Below, piece after piece: positions 18,707 through 26,258 of a stretch of 64,000 nt of DNA (positions are counted from its first letter, which is position 1; the number at the start of each line of letters is the position of its first letter). Source of the stretch: Antrihabitans auranticaus (GTDB taxonomy: Bacteria > Actinomycetota > Actinomycetes > Mycobacteriales > Mycobacteriaceae); contig NZ_JAEMNW010000006.1 in NCBI RefSeq assembly GCF_016481275.1, forward strand, positions 1 to 64,000. Direction: 5' to 3'. Under the pieces are notes generated by a model. It ran no database searches, was not told where the DNA came from, and was given only the letters and a program-made list of their open reading frames with translations. Position numbers and translations under genes: made by a program.

Positions 18707-19969
18707 CTAGAAGAAGGTGTGGATGAGATCGACGATGCGCGGGTGCTCGGCGTCGGCGTCGTCGACGACTGGAATTAGCCGCCACTTGTCGAATGCCGTG
18801 CAAGGGTGGGAGAGGCCGAGCCGAACGACGGTCCCGACCGGTGGCGCGCTCGCCATTCGGAGAAAGGCATGCTGATCGTTGAGAGCAGTCACCTTGGCGT
18901 CAGCGTTCGAGCCGATGCCCGCAATACGTTGCGGCACCGGCAATCCCTCGTCGTAGGGTAAGTCGCGCTTGCCCGCGTCGAGCAGTGCCAGCTCGGGTTC
19001 GGGCCGGGAAACGACGCGCGCCCAGCCGTGCATGGCTGACCGCAGCGGATGGTCCGAACGGTCGGGAATCATCGGTGAGATGCCGGCGTAGAAGCCGTCG
19101 TCGTGAATGATGTACGCGCCGGAGCGCAAGACAACCGATGTGGCATCGTCGGCAAGGTCGGCCAGCCGTTCGACGACGAGGTCTTGGTAGGCGCTGCCGC
19201 CGGCAGTGACGATCGCCTGTCCCGGATACCGCCCGGAAGCGGCAAGTTCGTTGTGCAACAACGCAATCTGATCCAAATAGGTCCGGACATTCGCCAGGCC
19301 TTCGGTCGAGCGGTCATGACTCAGCGCGCCCTCGTATCCGCCGACTCCCGCAAGCGACAATCGCGACGAGGCGGCGACCGCGGCTGCCACTTCCAACGCC
19401 GCGGCGACCGTCCGAGCGCCGGTCCTGCCGTGGGGCCCGCCGAGTTCGACGATCACCTTGATTCGTGGTCCGGAGGTCGGCCGCAGCTGATCCTCCATCA
19501 CCGCAACTGTCTCGACGCTGTCGACCCAGCTGACGAACTCGAACGCGGGGTCGCGGTCCAATTCACCTGCAACCCAATGCAAACCGATGGGGTCGACGAG
19601 TGCGTTCGCAAGCATGATGCGGCCGACCCCGAAGGATCGTGCCAACTGCACCTGCCACGCGGTCGCCAGCGTGATCCCCCACGCTCCGGCGGCGAGCTGC
19701 TTTGCCCACAGCTGCGGTGCCATCGTCGTCTTTCCGTGCGGTGCGAGCTGCACCCCGGCGGCCTTGGCCCAGTCGGCCATTGTCGCGATGTTGGAGTCGA
19801 TCGCACTGCTGTCCAGCGTGAGGGCCGGCGTCACCAACCGGTCGAAAGTGGGTACGTCGCGAAGGAAATCGCGCGCCGTCCTACCCCAGGCTTCTGGCGG
19901 CAGGCCTTTGTGTTGTGGTCCGAGAACACGGTCGGCGAGTGCAGCGACGGCGTCGGCGTCGATTGTCAC
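18707..19969 (-). CDS. PLP-dependent D-amino-acid deaminase/D-threonine-aldolase-like; candidate D-glucosaminate dehydratase
   Basis: A 420-residue fold-type III enzyme (alanine-racemase N-domain plus D-Ser dehydratase-like C-domain). The PLP Lys is about K80 in LAPHGKTTMAPQLW, and the metal-site motif GLSHPCTAFDKW lies at the C-terminus. Relatives cleave D-threonine or eliminate ammonia from D-serine. D-glucosaminate elimination to 2-keto-3-deoxygluconate and ammonia is the same chemistry and fits the cluster. GTG 19969 has AAAGGA upstream. It is first in the leftward operon, 11 bp from the deacylase, and shares the divergent operator with the kinase. Confidence 0.78.
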   Translation of the reverse strand: MTIDADAVAALADRVLGPQHKGLPPEAWGRTARDFLRDVPTFDRLVTPALTLDSSAIDSNIATMADWAKAAGVQLAPHGKTTMAPQLWAKQLAAGAWGITLATAWQVQLARSFGVGRIMLANALVDPIGLHWVAGELDRDPAFEFVSWVDSVETVAVMEDQLRPTSGPRIKVIVELGGPHGRTGARTVAAALEVAAAVAASSRLSLAGVGGYEGALSHDRSTEGLANVRTYLDQIALLHNELAASGRYPGQAIVTAGGSAYQDLVVERLADLADDATSVVLRSGAYIIHDDGFYAGISPMIPDRSDHPLRSAMHGWARVVSRPEPELALLDAGKRDLPYDEGLPVPQRIAGIGSNADAKVTALNDQHAFLRMASAPPVGTVVRLGLSHPCTAFDKWRLIPVVDDADAEHPRIVDLIHTFF

Positions 19970-19984
19970 GGTGATCCTTTCTGC

Positions 19985-20035
19985 GTTGCATATGATGCAA
20001 CGCATGTTGCGTATTTTGTACGCACTGGCTATTCT
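19985..20035. promoter_or_regulatory. Divergent control region: IclR-type operator and kinase promoter
   Basis: A perfect inverted repeat GTTGCAT-ATG-ATGCAAC lies at 19985-20001, just 16 bp upstream of the deaminase GTG. To its right, TTGCGT (20007-20012) and TATTCT (20030-20035) with a 17-bp spacer make a good promoter reading toward the kinase. The IclR protein encoded at 21080 is the obvious binder. Confidence 0.7.
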
Positions 20036-20078
20036 GCAATGGATAGCGCGCAGCCGCAAGGGGTCGAAGGAGATTGAT

Positions 20079-21083
20079 GTGACGAGGGTCGCCACCATCG
20101 GTGAGGGATTGGCAGTGCTCGTCGCGCAGCCCGGTCCGCTCGAGGACTCGTCGACGTTCGAGCGGTCGGCAGGGGGCGCGGAGGCGAATGTGGCGACCGT
20201 CCTCGCGCAACTGGGCATCGACTGTGCGTGGATATCCCGGGTCGGCGCCGATGGCTTCGGCCGCTACCTCGTCCGGCATTTGGCGGAGCGCGGGATCGAC
20301 GTCTCGGCCGTTGTCACCGATTCCACCCGGCCGACCGCCGTGTATGTGAAGGAGCGCGGCGGTGGCTCGGGCGGTCCGGCCGACCTGCGCCTTGGCGAAA
20401 GTCGAATGCTGTACTTCCGCAGCGGATCCGCGGCAAGTGCGTTCTCTCCCGCCGACCTTCTGCAGGCCGCAGATGTCTTGGACCGGTCCGATCTCGTGCA
20501 CTTCACCGGCATCACACCCGCATTGTCGGAATCTGCGACCGCACTCACCGAGGCACTGCTGGCCAGGCGGCGCGGCGGCGCGCTCGTCAGCTTCGACCTG
20601 AACTACAGGCCCGCGTTGTGGACAGGGCGGGACGCTGCGGAAGTCCTGGCCCGCCACGTGCGCGGCAGCGATGTGGTCCTGATGGGTGCCGACGAGGCCA
20701 GCGCTGTGTTCGGCACCGAGGACCCGTCAGAGCTGCGAAAGCTGTTCCCCGAGCCCGAACATCTCGTCGTCAAGAACGACGCGCACACGGTGACCGGCTT
20801 CCGGCGCAGTGAGCGTGTGGACGTACCCGCACTTCGCCTCGAAGTGGTCGAGCGGATCGGCGCGGGTGACGCCTTCGCGGGCGGCTTCCTTGCCGGACTG
20901 CTACACGGGCGCGGCCACGAGGAGCGCCTGCGATTCGGGCATCTCTGTGCCGCAGCAGCTTTGACCGGGCACGGTGACATCGCAGAGTTGCCCGCGCTAA
21001 GTCGTCTGGAGGCGCTCGCATCGGTCGATTCGGCAACCTGGGCGCGTATGGAATATGTCCTGTCCGAGAATGTTGCGCTATGA
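20079..21083 (+). CDS. 2-keto-3-deoxygluconate kinase (PfkB/ribokinase family)
   Basis: A 334-residue sugar kinase phosphorylating KDG to KDPG with ATP. The PfkB signature 1 region GGAEANVATVLAQLG is present, and signature 2 with the catalytic base is RIGAGDAFAGGFLAG. GTG 20079 is preceded by GAAGGAG at 20066-20072; long upstream open frame is antisense to the deaminase and is ignored. It overlaps the IclR gene by ATGA (21080-21083) and starts the rightward operon of the cluster. Confidence 0.85.
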   Translation: MTRVATIGEGLAVLVAQPGPLEDSSTFERSAGGAEANVATVLAQLGIDCAWISRVGADGFGRYLVRHLAERGIDVSAVVTDSTRPTAVYVKERGGGSGGPADLRLGESRMLYFRSGSAASAFSPADLLQAADVLDRSDLVHFTGITPALSESATALTEALLARRRGGALVSFDLNYRPALWTGRDAAEVLARHVRGSDVVLMGADEASAVFGTEDPSELRKLFPEPEHLVVKNDAHTVTGFRRSERVDVPALRLEVVERIGAGDAFAGGFLAGLLHGRGHEERLRFGHLCAAAALTGHGDIAELPALSRLEALASVDSATWARMEYVLSENVAL

Positions 21084-21847
21084 GTCAAAGTTTGCTGCGC
21101 GCGCTGACGATCCTTACGTCCCTCGGCGACGACTCCAAGTCTCTGGATCAGTTGGCTACACAGCTCGACGTGCACAAATCGACCGTATTGCGATTGCTGC
21201 GGACAATGGAGTCAGAGCGTTTCGTCAGCCACGACGAGGAGCATCGCTACCAACTCGGTTCACGCTTCTTCGAACTCGCCAATCATGCTCTCGAACAGCG
21301 CGACATCCGGACCCTCGCCAGACCGCACCTGAGCGCGCTCAACTCGAGCACCGGTCAGACGATTCACCTGGCCACGTACGAAGCAGGCGACGCGATCTAC
21401 ATCGACAAGTTCGATGCGATTCAAAGCGTCCGGATGTATTCGCGCGTCGGACGGCCCGCGCCACTGCATTGCACCGCTGTCGGAAAGGTCCTCGTATCGT
21501 CGCGTCCCCGCGCCGAATGGCGTGAGATCGCCGAACGAATCACGTACCCGCGCTTCACCGAACGCACGATCACGACACCTGACAAGTACATCGAAGAGCT
21601 CGAACTGGTTGCATCGCAGGGCTATGCGGAGGACCACGAAGAGCACGAGAGCTTCGTGAACTGCATCGGTGTGCCCATTCGGAACGGAACGGGCGCGGTT
21701 GTCGCCGCAGTATCGATGTCTGTGCCCGACATGCTGCTCGACCACGATCAAGTTCTCGCGACGCTGCCGCAAGTCCGCGCGGCGGCAGACGCAATATCGG
21801 CCGAACTCGGCTGGAGTCCGCAACTACGTCGAACGAAAGGCTCGTAA
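21080..21847 (+). CDS. IclR family transcriptional regulator
   Basis: A 255-residue regulator with an N-terminal winged helix (LDQLATQLDVHKSTVLRLLRTM) and a C-terminal GAF-like ligand domain (HCTAVGKVLVSS, CIGVPIRNGTG). In this family the ligand is usually a sugar acid or aromatic acid. It is co-translated with the KDG kinase and RidA, so I infer that it represses both arms of the cluster from the palindrome at 19985-20001, with KDG, KDPG or the imported amino-sugar acid as inducer. Confidence 0.85.
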   Translation: MSQSLLRALTILTSLGDDSKSLDQLATQLDVHKSTVLRLLRTMESERFVSHDEEHRYQLGSRFFELANHALEQRDIRTLARPHLSALNSSTGQTIHLATYEAGDAIYIDKFDAIQSVRMYSRVGRPAPLHCTAVGKVLVSSRPRAEWREIAERITYPRFTERTITTPDKYIEELELVASQGYAEDHEEHESFVNCIGVPIRNGTGAVVAAVSMSVPDMLLDHDQVLATLPQVRAAADAISAELGWSPQLRRTKGS

Positions 21848-22251
21848 TGACCCAGAAAATCGCGGTACGGACAACCGACGCACCGGCACCGGCGCACACC
21901 TTCTCGCAGGGCGTTCGCAAGGGCCCTTTCGTGCAGGTGTCGGGCCAGGGCCCCGTCGACCCGGCAACCAACGAGTACCTGTATCCGGGAGACGTTGCTG
22001 CCCAGACGCTCCGGACTCTGCAGAACGTCAAGGCAATCATCGACGCGAGTGGTGCGACCTTCGACGACGTGGTGATGCTGCGCGTCTACTTGACAACGCG
22101 CGACGATTTCGCCGCGATGAACGACGCCTACGGCGAATTTGTGCGAGCCAACACCGTCGGTGATGTGCTGCCGAGTCGCACGACCGTCTTCACGGGGCTG
22201 CCGCGCGAGGAGATGCTCGTCGAGATCGATGCGATCGCGGTAGTGGATTAG
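21847..22251 (+). CDS. RidA family enamine/imine deaminase
   Basis: A 134-residue RidA/YjgF-type protein. The family Arg in MLRVYLTT and the Glu of EMLVEIDAIA are present. RidA proteins hydrolyse reactive enamine/imine intermediates released by PLP-dependent dehydratases, which explains its place next to the deaminase of this cluster. It starts on the last base of the IclR stop (TAATG at 21845-21849), so it is translationally coupled. Confidence 0.88.
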   Translation: MTQKIAVRTTDAPAPAHTFSQGVRKGPFVQVSGQGPVDPATNEYLYPGDVAAQTLRTLQNVKAIIDASGATFDDVVMLRVYLTTRDDFAAMNDAYGEFVRANTVGDVLPSRTTVFTGLPREEMLVEIDAIAVVD

Positions 22252-22310
22252 TACCGAATTGTCCTCGCTGAGGTCTTGCAATTGCGAGCCTGGCAAAGGA
22301 CGTTTGACCT

Positions 22311-23903
22311 ATGGCGATCAACGAGGATCTGTCCCGACCTGATTCGACCGCGAAAGGTGAGTCCGATCCTGCGCGAAGTTCCGTGCGGACCGACCTTGTG
22401 GTCTTTATCGTCACGGCTGTCATAGCCGCGGCAATTCTCGTCTGGGGACTGGCGTGGGCTGACAATCTCGACAGCGTGTCGTCCACGATTCTGAACTGGC
22501 TTGTCGTGAATCTCGGCTGGCTGTTCGTCGTCGCGGCATCCGGATTCGTGCTGTTCGCGGTGTGGTTGGCCGTCAGCAGGTTCGGAAAGATTCCGCTCGG
22601 AAAAGACGGCGAGAAGCCCGAGTTCAACACCGTCAGCTGGATAGCGATGATGTTCAGCGCCGGCATGGGAATCGGGCTGATGTTCTACGGCGTCACCGAG
22701 CCTCTGACGCATTTCGTGACGCCGCCACCCGGATCCGAACCCGGAATCGGAACTGCGATGGCGACGACGATGTTCCACTGGAGCCTGCACCCGTGGTCGA
22801 TCTACGCGGTCGTCGGTCTGGCGATCGCCTACGGCACCTACCGGATGGATCGCAAGCAGCTGATCAGTTCGGCGTTCATTCCGCTACTCGGGAAGAAGCG
22901 AACCGAAGGTCCGATCGGCAAGGTCATCGACATTCTGGCCATCTTCGCCACGATGTTCGGCACTGCCGCTTCCCTCGGCCTCGGAGCGCTGCAGATCGGC
23001 TCCGGAGTCGAGGTTCTCGGCTGGATGGATGCAGCGGGGACCTTGTTGCTCGTCGCCGTCGTCGCAATCCTCACGTTGGCGTTCGTCGCCTCTGCCGTCT
23101 CGGGTGTCGCAAAGGGTATTCAGTGGCTGTCGAACATCAACATGGTGCTGGCGTTGATCCTCGCCGTCTTCGTGTTCGTATGTGGCCCGACGGTGCTGAT
23201 CCTCAACCTGATTCCCACGGCACTCGGTGACTACGCCTCCGACATAGTCGGCATGTCGGCCCGCACCGCGGCCGCCGGTGATACCGCGACGGCCGAATGG
23301 CTGTCGTCCTGGACGATCTTCTACTGGGCCTGGTGGATCTCGTGGACACCGTTCGTCGGAATGTTCCTGGCGCGCATCAGCCGCGGTCGCACTATTCGGC
23401 AGTTCGTCATCGGCGTCATCCTCGTCCCGAGTGTGGTCAGCCTGCTGTGGTTCTCGATCTTCGGCGGCGCCGCTATCGGTCAGCAGCGCGAGGGCACCGA
23501 CCTCGCGGGACGGGGCACGCCGGAATCGCAACTGTTCGGGATGCTCGAAGGCCTCCCGCTTGCCGGTGTCGCGTCGTTCCTCGTCATGCTGCTGGTGGCG
23601 ATCTTCTTCGTGTCCGGTGCAGATGCCGCATCGATGGTCATGGGCACGCTTTCGCAGCGAGGCACCCTCGACCCGACGAGGTGGGCAGTCGTCTTCTGGG
23701 GTCTGCTGACGGGCGGTATCGCCGCCCTGCTGTTGTGGACGGGCGGCTCCGACGCCCTCAACGGACTGCAGCGAATGACGATCATCGCAGCGGCGCCGTT
23801 CACGATCGTGATGATCGGACTATGCGTCTCGCTGTACCGTGACCTCAGCAGCGACCCACTGATCATCGAGGGGTTGCGTCAGCGGCGGGAACGGATCGAC
23901 TGA
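22311..23903 (+). CDS. BCCT family betaine/carnitine/choline transporter
   Basis: A 530-residue permease with 12 expected helices. The BCCT signatures GMGIGLMFYGVTEP and the Trp-rich WAWWISWTPFVGMFLARIS are both present. It probably imports a trimethylammonium compound such as glycine betaine with Na+ or H+. The N-terminal cytosolic tail is short and there is no long C-terminal osmosensor domain. AAAGGA lies ~10 bp before ATG. It follows the RidA gene by 59 bp and could be read through from that operon, though it has no obvious role in the sugar-acid pathway. Confidence 0.85.
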   Translation: MAINEDLSRPDSTAKGESDPARSSVRTDLVVFIVTAVIAAAILVWGLAWADNLDSVSSTILNWLVVNLGWLFVVAASGFVLFAVWLAVSRFGKIPLGKDGEKPEFNTVSWIAMMFSAGMGIGLMFYGVTEPLTHFVTPPPGSEPGIGTAMATTMFHWSLHPWSIYAVVGLAIAYGTYRMDRKQLISSAFIPLLGKKRTEGPIGKVIDILAIFATMFGTAASLGLGALQIGSGVEVLGWMDAAGTLLLVAVVAILTLAFVASAVSGVAKGIQWLSNINMVLALILAVFVFVCGPTVLILNLIPTALGDYASDIVGMSARTAAAGDTATAEWLSSWTIFYWAWWISWTPFVGMFLARISRGRTIRQFVIGVILVPSVVSLLWFSIFGGAAIGQQREGTDLAGRGTPESQLFGMLEGLPLAGVASFLVMLLVAIFFVSGADAASMVMGTLSQRGTLDPTRWAVVFWGLLTGGIAALLLWTGGSDALNGLQRMTIIAAAPFTIVMIGLCVSLYRDLSSDPLIIEGLRQRRERID

Positions 23904-23918
23904 ACATCGCTCGGGGTC

Positions 23919-24494
23919 TCAGAGCCCCCGCCAGTTCCGGCGCACTCGTGCGCCGAGTTCGACGACGAGCGGCGTGCCACCTTCGAACCAGGCGTGGTGC
24001 AGCTCCACGATCTTGGCGCGCGTCGGCCTACCGCGCCGGTGAAAGATGTTCTCGGCGTAGTCGAACGGGTGCACCGCGTCGCAGAATTCGGCGCGAGCAG
24101 CAGTGCGTTCGGCCTCGTCCGCCGGATCACGCACCACGCCCGTGTACGTGCCACCGCGCAACCGTAGCGTCACCGTCGGGTTTGCACGAATGTTCTTGAG
24201 CCACAACGCATGTTGGCCGGGGATCGAGACAAGGTAGGCCTTGTTCCCCGATCGGACGGCCTTGACGTACGTGCTCCGCGGCTTGCCGGATTTGCGGCCC
24301 GTGGTGGTGAGGGCGCCGACGTTGACCGGTATCCGAACGACGAACCACGGCTTGTGCACCGCGCGCAAGAACCGGGCTGCGATGCGCCTACTCCGGAGGG
24401 TCTGGTTGTCGCCGAGCCATCCCCGCTCCGGCACATACTGGCCGTCGTCGTATCGCAGTGAGTCGGGCACCGCTGCCGTGGGTGAGTCGTCCAT
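23919..24494 (-). CDS. Deazaflavin (F420)-dependent nitroreductase-family oxidoreductase
   Basis: A 191-residue protein of the Ddn-like split beta-barrel family. The motifs LTTTGRKSGKPRSTYV and HALWLKNIRANPTVTLRLRG are diagnostic. Such enzymes bind F420 and reduce various, mostly unknown, substrates. ATG 24494 is preceded by GAGGGG. It lies 47 bp downstream of the ECF sigma factor on the same strand, so it may be part of that operon, and it converges on the BCCT gene. Confidence 0.8.
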   Translation of the reverse strand: MDDSPTAAVPDSLRYDDGQYVPERGWLGDNQTLRSRRIAARFLRAVHKPWFVVRIPVNVGALTTTGRKSGKPRSTYVKAVRSGNKAYLVSIPGQHALWLKNIRANPTVTLRLRGGTYTGVVRDPADEAERTAARAEFCDAVHPFDYAENIFHRRGRPTRAKIVELHHAWFEGGTPLVVELGARVRRNWRGL

Positions 24495-24541
24495 AGTTGC
24501 CCCCTCGTTCGGACTCGCTACCGGTCTAACACGATTGCGGG

Positions 24542-25819
24542 CTAGGGGCAATCGGAGACTTGTATTGCCAAATCCGAGAACAGACTTCGGCGACGTTCTC
24601 GAAAGCGTTGCTCGGGCACGGTCGCCGGGCCCTCGAGGGACCGGCTCAGCTCGTCGGCAGCCTCGGCGTACCGGCCTTCGCGGGCAAGCAGTTCGGCGCG
24701 GACCGCGTGCCAGCGCGGGTCTGGCGGGAGGTCGGCAAGGAGGACGAGTCCTGTTGCGGGACTGTCGGCTTCGGCGGCAGCTACGACCCGAGCCAGGGCT
24801 GCGGCATTGCTCGGCGCAATCGATAGGAGGAAGTCGTAGAGCCGCAAGACCTCGGACCAGTTCGTCGCGGCATAGCTCGGCGCGCGGGCGTGTTCGGCGG
24901 CGATCGCAGCCTGGAGTTGGTAGGGATCTGCCTGGCCCTCGGATTGCCGAAGCGAATCATTCAGTAGCGCAATGCCTTTGTCGATCCGGTCGATGTCCCA
25001 GAGGGCGCGATTCTGCTGCTCGAGCGTGACGATGTCGCCGTCTTCGTCGAGTCGTGCAGGCCTGCGGGCTTCGGTGAGCTGCAGCAGCGCGAGCACAGCC
25101 TTGGGCATCGACTCTCGGGGTAGCAGTGCGTGCAGTAGTTCGGCGAGCCGTATCGCTTCGGTGCACACGTCGACGTCGACGCTGGATGTGCCCTCGATCG
25201 GCGCGTGCCCAGCGGTGTACAGAGCGTGCAGCACGCCGCACACCGCGGGTAGGCGATCCGCCAACTCGTCCTCGGCCGGCACCCGGTACGGGATGTGCGC
25301 CGCCGCAATCTTCTGTCGAGCCCGCGTCAGTCGCTTGGTTGTCGCTGCCTCCGTCGTCAGCAGGACGGCGGCGATCTGCGCCGGGGAAAGCCCGCAGAGC
25401 GTTCGTAAGGCAAGAGCGATTCGCGTCGCCGGTGCGAGGGCAGGATGGCAACAGGTGAAGATCAGGCGTAGCTGGTCGTCGTGAACGACGTCGTCCGACG
25501 GCAGATCGGACCTCGATAATTCGATCATCCGGAATCCGTCCTGCTCCTTGGTTGGGCGAGCGTGCTCGCGCCGGAGGATGTCGATCGCCTTGCGTCGAGC
25601 AGTGACGGTCAGCCACGCGCGCGGCTCGGGCGGCACGCCGGATACGGGCCAGGAATTCAACGCCGCCAGCGTCGCCTCCTGGACCGCATCTTCTGCGAGT
25701 TGAACGTCGCCGACCGTCCGGATCAAGGTGGCGAGGATGCGCGCGCCCTCGACCCGGATCGTCGCAGCAACGGCGTCGCTTCCGGACACATAGCTTCCGG
25801 ACACATAGCTCCCGGACAC
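24542..25819 (-). CDS. ECF RNA polymerase sigma factor, ECF42 type (DUF6596)
   Basis: A 425-residue sigma factor. Region 2 is in the first ~80 residues (AEDAVQEATLAALNSWP), region 4 at ~110-170 (CGLSPAQIAAVLLTTEAATTKRLTRARQKI), and there is a long helical C-terminal extension with TPR-like repeats. This architecture plus the adjacent DGPF protein is the hallmark of ECF42, where the extension, not an anti-sigma factor, controls activity. Start is uncertain: GTG 25819 has GAGG upstream, but two further in-frame GTGs come with the 15-bp repeat. The DGPF gene is just upstream in the same operon. Confidence 0.85.
   Translation of the reverse strand: MSGSYVSGSYVSGSDAVAATIRVEGARILATLIRTVGDVQLAEDAVQEATLAALNSWPVSGVPPEPRAWLTVTARRKAIDILRREHARPTKEQDGFRMIELSRSDLPSDDVVHDDQLRLIFTCCHPALAPATRIALALRTLCGLSPAQIAAVLLTTEAATTKRLTRARQKIAAAHIPYRVPAEDELADRLPAVCGVLHALYTAGHAPIEGTSSVDVDVCTEAIRLAELLHALLPRESMPKAVLALLQLTEARRPARLDEDGDIVTLEQQNRALWDIDRIDKGIALLNDSLRQSEGQADPYQLQAAIAAEHARAPSYAATNWSEVLRLYDFLLSIAPSNAAALARVVAAAEADSPATGLVLLADLPPDPRWHAVRAELLAREGRYAEAADELSRSLEGPATVPEQRFRERRRSLFSDLAIQVSDCP
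25775..25819 (-). repeat. Three 15-bp tandem units at the 5' end of the ECF gene
   Basis: Units at 25805-25819, 25790-25804 and 25775-25789 read (on the minus strand) GTGTCCGG(G/A)AGCTAT twice and a last diverged unit. They encode VSGSY, VSGSY and VSGSD. Every unit opens with GTG, so copy number could change the set of possible start codons without shifting frame. Confidence 0.8.
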
Positions 25820-25826
25820 GGTGTAG

Positions 25827-26177
25827 TTACCTCGCCACGATGACCGGGCGCACCTCGACGGCACCACCATCCCACGCCGCGGGAATCTCGGCAGCGATCC
25901 GAACCGCCTGTTCGAGGTCGTCGGCTTCGATGAGGTAATAGCCGGTCAAGGCCTCCTTCGTCTCGGCGTACGGTCCGTCGGTCGTCACGACGCTTCCGCC
26001 CCTGGCGCCTTCCACGCGAACAACCGTCGCCGTCGCGGTCGGGTGCAGTAGCGCACTTGCCTGGATGCGCTCGTTGTTGTCCACGGCGAACTGGCGGAAC
26101 TCAGCTAGTTCGCTCGCATGCTCGGGCGCCCACCAGTTGACGTCCGCGGTGTAGGTCAAAGCGAGGTACTGCGGCAT
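25827..26177 (-). CDS. YCII/DGPF family protein
   Basis: A 116-residue protein of the YCII-related group, with the DGPF-like motif TTDGPYAETKE and the usual GYYLIEADDLEQAV after it. Biochemical function is not settled; such genes are regularly the targets and neighbours of ECF42 sigma factors. ATG 26177 has AGGAG upstream. Its stop is 7 bp before the GTG of the sigma gene, so the pair is an operon. Confidence 0.85.
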   Translation of the reverse strand: MPQYLALTYTADVNWWAPEHASELAEFRQFAVDNNERIQASALLHPTATATVVRVEGARGGSVVTTDGPYAETKEALTGYYLIEADDLEQAVRIAAEIPAAWDGGAVEVRPVIVAR

Positions 26178-26199
26178 CGGAACACTCCTTCGTCGTATC

Positions 26200-26216
26200 A
26201 GGGCATATCTTGCCCT
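26200..26216. promoter_or_regulatory. Inverted repeat upstream of the DGPF/ECF operon
   Basis: AGGGCA-TATCT-TGCCCT at 26200-26216 is a perfect 6-bp-arm inverted repeat in the 81-bp gap between the antiporter stop and the DGPF start. It could be an operator for the operon or a short hairpin ending antiporter transcription; there is no U tract. Confidence 0.35.
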
Positions 26217-26258
26217 CGACAATGGAACGAACGGGGAGACTCGGAAAGGACATCCGAG

